5,363 nt of DNA, from positions 1-5,363 of the forward strand of contig CAKTED010000129.1 in assembly GCA_934546725.1 (NCBI GenBank), written 5' to 3'. This document shows positions 1 to 5,363 of this stretch, piece after piece. The DNA is from an uncultured Oscillospiraceae bacterium (GTDB taxonomy: Bacteria; Bacillota; Clostridia; Oscillospirales; Oscillospiraceae). The stretch's first letter is position 1; every line of letters starts with the position of its first letter. The position numbers and the translations under genes are program-made. Below the pieces are notes generated by a model. The model saw nothing but the letters and a program-made list of their open reading frames with translations, had not been told where the DNA came from and made no database searches.

Positions 1-79
1 CAATAACTTACCCATGAGACCTCTCCACTGGCTTTCTCCCATTGAGTTCGTTGTTCAATATGTTTGACAATCCTACAAT

Positions 80-113
80 AATTCAAATTTTGCGGTTTTA
101 AAGAATTTGAACC
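80..113 (-). terminator. Possible weak, AT-rich terminator hairpin downstream of the MFS gene
   Basis: On the minus strand, about 20 bases past the stop codon of the MFS gene, TTCAAATT (104-111 complement) pairs perfectly with AATTTGAA (82-89 complement). Two further G.T pairs give a stem of about 10 pairs around a 14-base loop, followed by TTATTG. The stem is nearly all A/T and the T tract is broken, so it lacks the strong GC stem and U run of a standard intrinsic terminator. It could be a weak terminator or a chance palindrome in an AT-rich spacer. The remainder of 1-132 holds no open frame or element that I recognise. Confidence 0.25.
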
Positions 114-132
114 TGGGCATGACAGGGACGGC

Positions 133-1344
133 TTATTTCAGATAGACCCTGAACCTGTTCCAGCCGAGGGAGAAGATGAGGACTCCGAGGATTATCGGAA
201 CTGTGGCCGTGAAATACATTGTTGCATAGCTGCCGCTGATATCGACTACGAAGCCGCCGAGGACGGGGCCGAGGAAATAGCCGAGGTCGAGACCAAAATA
301 ATTTGTATTGCTTGCAACACCGCGGCGCATTGGCTCTACACAGCTTACGCAAAGCGTCTGGATCGACGGCTGGACCGCGCCGTAACCGATGGCGGCGAGG
401 ATCGCGCCGATAAAGGTCACCCAGAGACTGTGGCTTGCGCCGACGACTATAAAGGATATTATGAAGCACAGCGACGCGGGGTAAAATATTTTGACTATTC
501 CGTATCTGTCAAGAAGCTTGCCGCAGAGCGGTCGCGCGGCGAGCAGCACAATGGCGTACACGGTGAAGAAATAGCCGATATTGCCTATCCCGCGCTCCTG
601 GGCGAAAAGCTTCATATATGACGTATAAAGTATGCTTGCCATGGAGAACAGCAGCATCAGAACGGCGGGGAAGATGGATTCTGTCGCAACGATGTTTTTG
701 TACCATTTTCCAAGCCGGGCAAGCTCCTCTTTCGATTCGCGCTTATACGGCATGAGCGCGCAGGGGAGTATGGATATCAGCATGCAGAAGGCCGAAACGA
801 GAAAAACGATCTTATAGCCTGCCGTACCGCCAAAGACCGCGTTGCCCCAGTCGCATACACTCATGCCGATGGTGGGGCCTATCGCCGTGGCAATGGCGCC
901 GCCGACCCCGAAAAAGCCAAGCCCGGAGCCCATTTTTTCCTTCGGCAGAAAATCAGCCGCGAGAACGAGATTGAGAGAGCCGATAAACGCAAACTGTATG
1001 CCATGCAGTATTCTTGCCACGATGAACATGCCTGTCCCGCGGCTCAGAGCATACACGACGTTGACGATAACGCCCATGCCGTATGAAAAATACATTATGT
1101 ATTTCTTGTTGAGCTTCGTGATGGCCGGGCCGGAAAACGGCCGCGCAGCGAACGAAATGCCGAAGTACAGCCCTGTGATAATGCCTGCCATGACCGTGCC
1201 GGCGCCAAGTATGCCCGCATATTCGGATATGAGCGTATTCAGAAAGTTTTGAGAAAAGCACAGCAGCGCATTGGCTATAAAGGCGCATATGTACCCTCGA
1301 TTCCACATTGTCTTATATTGCGTTTCCGTAAGCGACCTCTCCAT
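133..1344 (-). CDS. MFS transporter, drug-efflux-like, 403 aa
   Basis: Inner-membrane secondary transporter of the major facilitator superfamily, about 12 membrane segments in two halves joined by a charged loop near residues 200-222. What is seen: a degenerate motif A after the second segment (A67-R68-P69 then G72 and a basic LNKK stretch, 78-81); an R111-x3-G115 motif B in segment 4; a motif C-like GVGGAIATAIGPTIG (146-160) in segment 5, a feature of proton antiporters; a clean second motif A, RPLCGKLLDRYG (271-282); and GPVLGG (359-364) in the C-half. Length is normal for a 12-segment MFS protein and the frame is intact, ending in TAA. The ATG at 1344 is the only sensible start: no good Shine-Dalgarno precedes it and an out-of-frame ATG lies 4 bases upstream, so initiation may be inefficient. 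The predicted promoter leaves a leader of only about 20 bases. It diverges from a broken MATE efflux gene, which hints at drug or metabolite export; the substrate cannot be told from sequence. Confidence 0.9.
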   Translation of the reverse strand: MERSLTETQYKTMWNRGYICAFIANALLCFSQNFLNTLISEYAGILGAGTVMAGIITGLYFGISFAARPFSGPAITKLNKKYIMYFSYGMGVIVNVVYALSRGTGMFIVARILHGIQFAFIGSLNLVLAADFLPKEKMGSGLGFFGVGGAIATAIGPTIGMSVCDWGNAVFGGTAGYKIVFLVSAFCMLISILPCALMPYKRESKEELARLGKWYKNIVATESIFPAVLMLLFSMASILYTSYMKLFAQERGIGNIGYFFTVYAIVLLAARPLCGKLLDRYGIVKIFYPASLCFIISFIVVGASHSLWVTFIGAILAAIGYGAVQPSIQTLCVSCVEPMRRGVASNTNYFGLDLGYFLGPVLGGFVVDISGSYATMYFTATVPIILGVLIFSLGWNRFRVYLK

Positions 1345-1370
1345 CCATTACTTTTATGTTGATATTTATT

Positions 1371-1399
1371 ATGATATCATGCAATTGAACGCGCGTCAA
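1371..1399 (-). promoter_or_regulatory. Promoter of the MFS gene (TTGACG-N17-TATCAT)
   Basis: Read on the minus strand, TTGACG (complement of 1394-1399) and TATCAT (complement of 1371-1376) each match the sigma-A consensus at 5 of 6 positions and are separated by exactly 17 bases. TGA directly before the -10 box gives an extended -10 element. Transcription would begin near 1364, about 20 bases before the MFS ATG. The -10 box lies inside the palindrome ATGATATCAT and the -35 box touches the palindrome AAGCGCTT, so a DNA-binding repressor here would block the promoter. Confidence 0.7.
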
Positions 1400-1405
1400 G
1401 CGCTT
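1371..1405. repeat. Two perfect palindromes overlapping the MFS promoter
   Basis: ATGATATCAT (1371-1380) is a perfect 10-base palindrome covering the -10 box of the MFS promoter, and AAGCGCTT (1398-1405) is a perfect 8-base palindrome overlapping the outer end of its -35 box. CAATT (1382-1386) and AATTG (1406-1410) form a further pair of inverted arms around the -35 region. Short palindromes are common by chance, but their placement on the promoter elements makes a repressor site possible. No regulator gene is present in the window. Confidence 0.35.
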
Positions 1406-1410
1406 AATTG

Positions 1411-1427
1411 TTGCATTTTACATGCAA
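1411..1427. promoter_or_regulatory. Candidate operator, inverted repeat TTGCAT-N5-ATGCAA
   Basis: A perfect 6+6 inverted repeat with a 5-base centre, a size and symmetry usual for dimeric winged-helix or helix-turn-helix regulators such as MarR or TetR. It sits 11 bases upstream of the MFS -35 box and 47 bases upstream of the -35 box of the MATE promoter. A third copy of the half-site ATGCAA lies at 1379-1384, between the MFS promoter boxes. The position upstream of the MFS promoter suits an activator, while the extra half-site inside the promoter suits repression. The identity of any binding protein is unknown. Confidence 0.4.
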
Positions 1428-1474
1428 AATGTATGTGCAGCGAAAATTTTCATCATTATATATACCTGAGCCTG

Positions 1475-1503
1475 TTGTCCGCGAAGGGGCGGCGTGGTAT
1501 AAT
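1475..1503 (+). promoter_or_regulatory. Promoter of the broken MATE gene (TTGTCC-N17-TATAAT)
   Basis: A perfect -10 box TATAAT (1498-1503) is preceded by TGG, giving an extended -10 element, and TTGTCC (1475-1480; 4 of 6 consensus bases) lies exactly 17 bases upstream. The predicted start of transcription is near 1510, giving a leader of about 42 bases. The promoter appears undamaged although the gene it serves is not. Confidence 0.7.
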
Positions 1504-1532
1504 TCCCAACGCGAATCTGGAGATCATGCCTC

Positions 1533-1538
1533 GGGAGG
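1533..1538 (+). promoter_or_regulatory. Shine-Dalgarno site of the MATE gene, unusually distant
   Basis: GGGAGG is a strong Shine-Dalgarno core, but 13 bases separate it from the ATG at 1552, longer than the usual 5-9. No closer in-frame start exists. The site also lies inside a five-codon open frame (1526-1543, MPREV) that has its own GGAG at 1519-1522. Confidence 0.5.
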
Positions 1539-1551
1539 TCTAGCAATTATC

Positions 1552-2947
1552 ATGAAAACGGAACGGAAACGGAGCGGCGCTGCCGCTTCAAAAGAAATGG
1601 ATATGCTTCATGGCGGGCTGGCGGGAAAGCTTATACTGTTTTCCATACCGCTTGCGCTGAGCAGTATTCTGTAGCAGCTTTTCAATTCGGCGGACGTTGC
1701 CGTCGTCGGAAGATTTGCCGGAGACAACGCGCTTGCGGCGGTAGGCGGCTGCGTTGCGCTGGTGGGCATATTCGTTAACCTGACGGTCGGCCTTTCCGTT
1801 GGACCAAACGCGGTTCTGGCGCTGCTTATAGGAAAAAACGAGCGCGAGAAAATAGGGCGCACGCTTCACACCGTGCTTACTTTCGGCATACTGCTCGGCC
1901 TGGTCCTTATGGTCGCGGGCTGGCTTGCGGCGAAGCCGGTGCTTACGCTCTCGGGCACGCCGGACAGCGTTTTGAGCGAAGCCCTGCTGTACATACGCAT
2001 TTATTTTATAAGCCTGCCGTTTATGATGATATACAATTTCGGCTCGGCGATCCTCAGAAGCTATGGGGACAGCCGCAGGCCGATGCTGTATCTGCTCACA
2101 TCCGGGATCGTAAATGTCATTCTCAATCTTGCGCTCGTTATCGGAGCGGGACTTGGGGTTTCCGGTGTGGCGATAGCCACCGTCATATCAAACATTATCA
2201 GCGCGGCAATGGTGCTGCTGAACCTCGGGCGCAGGGATGACGAGTTTGCTTTCCGCTTTCGCAGCGTGCGCATCGAAAAGGAGCCGCTGCTGAGCGTTCT
2301 CAAAACGGGTATACCCGCCGGGATCCAGGGCGCGATATTTTCCGTGTCCAACGTTTTCATACAGAGCGGGATAAATTCCTTCGGTGAATACGCCATCGCG
2401 GGCTCGTCACTGGCGCTGAATTTTGAATATTTTACCTATGATATTGCAAGCGCCTTTGCGCAGGCGGCCGTGACGTTTACAAGCCAGAACTACGGTGCGG
2501 GAAATCTTGTCCGCTGCAGAAAAATATTCCGGCTTTCAATGCTCTTCGGCATCGTCTTTACGGAGATACTCAGCGCCATATTTATTAATATGGGGAAAAT
2601 TCTTCGTAAGCATTTATACAACGAGCGGGATGGCGGCGACGTATGCGCTGATACGAATGTATCATGTATGCTCGCTTGAAGGGATCACGGCGACCTATGA
2701 GGTTGAAAGCGCGGCTCTGCGAGGCATGGGAAAATCCGCTGAACCGGCCGTTTTTACGATTTTGGGAACGGTCGTGTTCCGCCTCATATGGATGGCCACG
2801 ATATTCAGAAAATATCATAACTACGAAATGCTGATGAACGTATATGTCGCCTCGTGGATATTTACCGGCGCGGCTCTGCTCGTGGTATATCTGCGCCATA
2901 TGCGCAGGCTGGAAAAGGAGCGCGGAGCACAGTCGGCGGAGGTATGA
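1552..2947 (+). pseudogene. MATE-family efflux transporter, broken by an in-frame TAG and a +1 frameshift
   Basis: Reconstructed, this is a MATE (multidrug and toxic compound extrusion) cation-antiporter of about 464 residues, the normal length for the family. The first 40 codons end ...LALSSIL, then TAG (1672-1674) stands where relatives have the first Q of the QQLFN segment; reading resumes with QLFNSADVAVVGRFAG, a hallmark of clostridial MATE proteins. The same frame continues through NLTVGLSVGPN (76-86; relatives usually have A where P85 stands) and SQNYGAGN (311-318). At GGGGAAAA (2592-2599) one extra base shifts the frame: the original frame stops at 2679, while the next frame supplies the expected remainder, FFVSIYTTSG, TYALIRMYHV, AALRGMGKS and the last two or three membrane segments, ending in TGA. 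Unrepaired, the start codon yields only a 40-residue peptide. Promoter and Shine-Dalgarno remain. A recent pseudogene is the simplest reading; sequence error or recoding are alternatives. It diverges from the MFS gene. Confidence 0.85.
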
Positions 2948-2959
2948 GGAAGCGGCCTG

Positions 2960-2988
2960 TTGCCATCGCGGCGTAATTATGGTATAGT
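2960..2988 (+). promoter_or_regulatory. Promoter of the prmA operon (TTGCCA-N17-TATAGT)
   Basis: TTGCCA (2960-2965) and TATAGT (2983-2988) each match the sigma-A consensus at 5 of 6 positions with 17 bases between them, and TGG just before the -10 box makes an extended -10. The predicted start is near 2995, giving a leader of about 65 bases before the prmA ATG. It begins only 13 bases after the MATE stop codon, so the methyltransferase operon does not depend on the broken gene upstream. Confidence 0.7.
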
Positions 2989-3005
2989 TCACACATTGAG
3001 AAACC

Positions 3006-3035
3006 TGCGGCGGCTCCGTAAAGTGCCTGGCCGCA
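3006..3035 (+). other. prmA: Stem-loop in the prmA leader
   Basis: TGCGGC (3006-3011) pairs with GCCGCA (3030-3035), and GGC (3012-3014) pairs with GCC (3025-3027) across a two-base bulge, giving about nine mostly G-C pairs and a ten-base loop. No T tract follows, so it is not an intrinsic terminator. It would lie about 10 bases from the predicted 5' end of the mRNA and 11 bases before the Shine-Dalgarno site, where it could stabilise the transcript or affect translation. It matches no riboswitch or T-box that I recognise. Confidence 0.35.
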
Positions 3036-3046
3036 CGGAAATATAT

Positions 3047-3051
3047 GGAGG
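3047..3051 (+). promoter_or_regulatory. prmA: Shine-Dalgarno site that sets the prmA start
   Basis: GGAGG is followed by an 8-base spacer and the ATG at 3060. It overlaps the last base of an earlier in-frame ATG (3045), which has no ribosome site of its own. This favours 3060 as the true start. Confidence 0.75.
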
Positions 3052-3059
3052 CGGAACGG

Positions 3060-4004
3060 ATGGAATGGCTTGAGGTGAGCATTGAGGCCTACGACGGCAC
3101 AGAGGTGCTTTCGGAGCTTCTCGAGGATATGGGTGTTTCCGGACTTGTTATCGAGGACGGAGAGGATTTTGAACGGTTCATGGACGAAAATCGCCAGTAT
3201 TGGGATTATGTTGACGAGGAACTGGCAAACCGCATGCACGGTCTCAGTCTCATAAAGTTTTACCTTTCTGCGGACGATGAGGGAGCGGAGAGATATTCCG
3301 AGCTGGAGGAGGCGCTTACACCGCTTGGCTATGTGCCCTCCGTAAGGCGCGTAAACGATGAGGACTGGGAGAATAACTGGAAGCAGTATTATAAGCCGAT
3401 AAAGGTCGGTGAGAGGCTTCTTATCGTCCCTGAATGGGAGGAAGCGCCCGAGGCGGACGGCAGGAGCGTATTGCGGCTCAATCCAGGGCTTATTTTCGGC
3501 ACGGGCTCGCATCCCACGACCCGCATGTGCCTTGAACGGCTTGAAAAGCTCGCGCCGCAGGCTGATTGCGTGCTTGACCTTGGCTGCGGAAGCGGAATTC
3601 TTTCCATTGCCTCGCTCTGCCTCGGCGCAAAGCGCGCCGTCGGCTGCGATATTGACGACAAGGCGCCGGACACGGCGATGGAAAACGCCGCGCTGAACGG
3701 CATAGGCGCGGACAGATACACGGTATACGCCGGAGACGTTATAAACGATCCGGCGCTCAGAATAAAGCTTGGCCTGGGACAGTATGATCTTGTTCTTGCG
3801 AACATAGTTTCGGACGTTATCATTGCACTGGCTCCAGACGCGGCGAAGTGGGTCCGCCCGGACGGTATCTTTATCTGTTCCGGGATAATAGACGGACGCG
3901 AGGACGAGGTCAGCGCGGCGGTTGAAGCGGCGGGCTTTGAGATAATCGATCATGGGCACATTGACGACTGGCACTGCTTCATGGCGCGGCCTGTTCAGCG
4001 CTGA
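3060..4004 (+). CDS. prmA: Ribosomal protein L11 methyltransferase PrmA, 314 aa
   Basis: Cytoplasmic SAM-dependent enzyme that trimethylates amino groups on ribosomal protein L11. The N-terminal part (about 1-95) is the substrate-recognition domain, starting MEWLEVSIEAYDG, as PrmA proteins usually do. A linker with DWENNWKQYYKP (102-113) leads to the class I methyltransferase fold: NPGLIFGTGSHPTT (141-154), a signature of PrmA; SAM-binding motif I VLDLGCGSGI (171-180); acidic CDID (196-199) at the end of strand 2; and LANI (246-249), the family's equivalent of the N-P-P-Y motif. Length is typical for the family. The start at 3060 is chosen over the ATG at 3045 because a GGAGG site lies 8 bases before it and because homologues begin at this point. 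It leads an apparent operon with an rRNA methyltransferase, both concerned with the large ribosomal subunit. The frame is complete and nothing appears damaged. Confidence 0.95.
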   Translation: MEWLEVSIEAYDGTEVLSELLEDMGVSGLVIEDGEDFERFMDENRQYWDYVDEELANRMHGLSLIKFYLSADDEGAERYSELEEALTPLGYVPSVRRVNDEDWENNWKQYYKPIKVGERLLIVPEWEEAPEADGRSVLRLNPGLIFGTGSHPTTRMCLERLEKLAPQADCVLDLGCGSGILSIASLCLGAKRAVGCDIDDKAPDTAMENAALNGIGADRYTVYAGDVINDPALRIKLGLGQYDLVLANIVSDVIIALAPDAAKWVRPDGIFICSGIIDGREDEVSAAVEAAGFEIIDHGHIDDWHCFMARPVQR

Positions 4005-4022
4005 GAAAGGGTGGGAAATATT

Positions 4023-5147
4023 ATGAAATTATGCGTACCCTGCCTTTTCGGCCTTGAGGGACTTGCCGCGGATGAGCTCAGATACATGGGAATGAGCGGC
4101 GTTGAGGCCGAGACCGGCCGTGTGCTCTTTGACGGCGGCTTTGAGGAGCTTGCGAGGGCAAACCTTCGTCTGAGGACCGGAGAGCGCGTGCAGATACTCA
4201 TGGGTGAATTTCCGGCGGGTGACTTTGACGCGCTTTTTGAGGGCGTTTACGCTCTGCCGTGGGAGAGCATCATACCGCGCGACGGTGCGTTCCCTGTGAA
4301 GGGACACAGCCTTAACAGTACACTCCATTCCGTCCCGACCTGCCAGGGGATGATAAAAAAGGCTGTAGTCAGGCGGCTTTCGGCAAAATACGGCATGGCG
4401 CAGTTCCCGGAGACCGGCGGTAAGTATCAGATCCGCTTTTCAATAATAAACGATACGGCTTCGATATATCTTGATACGAGCGGAGCCGCGCTGCATAAGC
4501 GCGGATACCGGCCGAACGCCAATCTTGCCCCGCTGCGGGAGACGCTGGCGGCGGCCATGGTGAAGCTTGCCCGCTTCAAGGGCCGCGATATATTCTGCGA
4601 CCCCTTCTGCGGCTCGGGGACCATTGCCATCGAGGCAGCGCTTGCGGCAATGAACCGCGCGCCCGGGATAGGCCGCCGCTTTGCGGCGGAGTCGTGGAGC
4701 TGCATTGACAAAAAAATATGGCGGGATGAGCGCGAAGCCGCGCGCGACGGGGAATATCACGGAGACTATCGCATTTTTGCTTCTGATATCGACCCGGCGT
4801 GTATCGACATTGCGAGAGAAAACGCAAAGCGCGCCGGAGTTGACGGAATAATTCATTTTTCCTGCGCGGATGCGCTGCGCTTTACGCCTCCCGCCGAGGG
4901 CAGAGGCATCATAATGGCCAACCCGCCATATGGTGAGCGTCTGCTCGACGTGCGCCAGGCCGAGGAGCTTTACCGCTCTCTCGGCCGAATGTGGAAGAAG
5001 CTGGACGACTGGAGCTTCTATATTCTGACGTCTGACCTTGACTTTGAAAAATGCTTTGGCCGAAGGGCGGATAAGCGCCGCAAGGTATATAACGGCATGA
5101 TACAGTGCCAGCTTTACATGTATAAAGAAACCGCGAAACGGGGATAA
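4023..5147 (+). CDS. THUMP-domain 23S rRNA guanine-N2 methyltransferase (RlmL/YpsC family), 374 aa
   Basis: Class I SAM-dependent RNA methyltransferase. Family members (B. subtilis YpsC; N-terminal half of E. coli RlmKL) make or are predicted to make N2-methylguanosine in 23S rRNA (position 2445 in E. coli). Seen in the protein: an N-terminal ferredoxin-like and THUMP RNA-binding region (about 1-152); the linker HKRGYRPNANLAPLRETLAA (158-177), strongly conserved in the family; SAM motif I DPFCGSGT (193-200); ASDIDP (253-258); and the catalytic NPPYGER (300-306), as expected for an enzyme methylating an exocyclic amino group. The C-terminal KRRKVYNGMIQCQLYMY is also typical. It lacks the second (RlmK) methyltransferase domain, as is normal outside gamma-proteobacteria. 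The first possible start is GTG at 4011, but ATG at 4023 is preferred: it gives the usual start MKLCVPCLFGLE and leaves a GGGTGG-like ribosome site 8 bases upstream. It follows prmA by 18 bases, so co-transcription is likely. The exact target base is inferred from the family. Confidence 0.92.
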   Translation: MKLCVPCLFGLEGLAADELRYMGMSGVEAETGRVLFDGGFEELARANLRLRTGERVQILMGEFPAGDFDALFEGVYALPWESIIPRDGAFPVKGHSLNSTLHSVPTCQGMIKKAVVRRLSAKYGMAQFPETGGKYQIRFSIINDTASIYLDTSGAALHKRGYRPNANLAPLRETLAAAMVKLARFKGRDIFCDPFCGSGTIAIEAALAAMNRAPGIGRRFAAESWSCIDKKIWRDEREAARDGEYHGDYRIFASDIDPACIDIARENAKRAGVDGIIHFSCADALRFTPPAEGRGIIMANPPYGERLLDVRQAEELYRSLGRMWKKLDDWSFYILTSDLDFEKCFGRRADKRRKVYNGMIQCQLYMYKETAKRG

Positions 5148-5151
5148 AAGA

Positions 5152-5363
5152 TTGAAGCACCTTTTCATAATAAATCCGGCGGCAGGGAAGGGCAAAAACG
5201 CCGCGCTCGTTCGGCAGCGCATCGAAGAAGCCATGTCGGCGCGCAGCGAACCGTTTGAAATATATCTGACGACCGCGCCGATGGATGCCTGTGCCAAAGT
5301 GAAAAAAGAGGCGGAAAAGGGAGAAAGGCTCAGAATATACGCCTGCGGAGGGGACGGAACGCT
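5152..5363 (+). CDS. Diacylglycerol kinase / YegS-type lipid kinase, N-terminal 70 residues, cut by window end
   Basis: Start of a lipid kinase with a DAGK catalytic domain, the family that phosphorylates diacylglycerol or related lipids with ATP at the cytoplasmic membrane (DgkB, YegS and relatives). The visible part begins MKHLFIINPAAGKGKN, with the NPxAGxG strand-loop of the family, and reaches CGGDGT at 65-70, the nucleotide-binding GGDGT signature, in the expected spacing. The proposed start is TTG at 5152, four bases after the stop of the preceding gene, with GGGG (5140-5143) overlapping that stop as a weak ribosome site. There is no ATG closer to the conserved start of the fold; the next in-frame ATG (residue 28) would delete the NPxAG motif. 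It is probably the third gene of the prmA operon. Substrate cannot be decided from this fragment. Confidence 0.88.
   Translation, partial: MKHLFIINPAAGKGKNAALVRQRIEEAMSARSEPFEIYLTTAPMDACAKVKKEAEKGERLRIYACGGDGT

Noticed and set aside
51..79. A plus-strand promoter-like pair TTGTTC-N17-TACAAT
   Set aside because: The -35 match is poor and transcription would run antisense into the 3' end of the MFS gene with no plus-strand gene to serve.
108..157. Direct repeat TGAACCTG at 108-115 and 150-157
   Set aside because: Eight bases only, the second copy is inside the MFS coding sequence, and no mobile-element ends accompany it.
842..1252. A 136-codon plus-strand frame inside the MFS gene
   Set aside because: It is the complement of the transporter's own sequence, rich in Pro, Met and Ala from antisense codons; the MFS motifs lie on the minus strand.
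1672..1674. Genome-wide reassignment of TAG, or a pyrrolysine codon
   Set aside because: The residue expected is glutamine, MATE proteins are not pyrrolysine enzymes, the other genes show no internal TAG, and a second, unrelated lesion in the same gene favours pseudogenisation.
2592..2679. Programmed frameshifting to fuse the two parts of the MATE gene
   Set aside because: The correct product needs a +1 shift (or -2), whereas GGGGAAAA resembles a -1 slippery run. There is no prfB-like CUU-UGA context, the original frame runs on 26 codons before stopping, and the gene also carries an upstream amber codon.
1762..2679. A separate, shorter MATE gene starting at the ATG at 1762
   Set aside because: This ATG is inside the conserved N-terminal domain, after QLFNSADVAVVGRFAG, and has no evident ribosome site. 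The frame also loses its C-terminal segments to the frameshift.
2862..3974. A 370-codon open frame on the minus strand opposite prmA
   Set aside because: It lies antisense to the clearly conserved prmA, has an arginine/alanine-rich composition without domain character, and covers the prmA promoter. It is a by-product of codon bias.
4440..5297. A 285-codon open frame on the minus strand opposite the THUMP methyltransferase
   Set aside because: Antisense to a gene with intact motifs, crosses into the lipid kinase gene, and shows no recognisable domain or ribosome site.

Overview
The window looks like a stretch of chromosome from a moderately GC-rich member of the Clostridia (Firmicutes). This is inferred from protein character: the L11 methyltransferase has the YWDYVDEEL and NNWKQYYKP segments familiar from clostridial PrmA, the THUMP methyltransferase is of the single-domain YpsC type rather than the fused enterobacterial type, and the genes carry purine-rich Shine-Dalgarno sites. 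Genus cannot be fixed from the sequence. There is no RNA gene, CRISPR array, intact mobile element or riboswitch that I can support.

Left part (1-1551): an AT-rich non-coding tail (1-132), then an intact major facilitator superfamily (MFS) efflux-type transporter on the minus strand (133-1344). A 207-base divergent intergenic region (1345-1551) follows. It holds a good promoter in each direction and several short palindromes, including a TTGCAT-N5-ATGCAA site that could be an operator.

Middle (1552-2947): a MATE-family multidrug efflux gene on the plus strand, broken twice. A TAG replaces the first glutamine codon of the QQLFN segment (codon 41), and one extra base in a GGGGAAAA run near 2592-2599 shifts the frame. 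The rest reads as a well-preserved MATE protein, and its promoter is intact, so this is a recent pseudogene, a phase-variable or recoded gene, or, less likely given two lesions, sequence error.

Right part (2948-5363): a housekeeping RNA/protein modification operon behind its own promoter (2960-2988): prmA (ribosomal protein L11 lysine methyltransferase), a THUMP-domain 23S rRNA guanine-N2 methyltransferase of the RlmL/YpsC family 18 bases downstream, and 4 bases further the start of a diacylglycerol/YegS-type lipid kinase that runs off the window. The two methyltransferases both act on the large ribosomal subunit; the kinase probably shares only the transcript.

There is no convincing undescribed system here. 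The most interesting items are the doubly broken MATE gene facing an intact MFS pump across a palindrome-rich control region, and the preference for extended -10 promoters.
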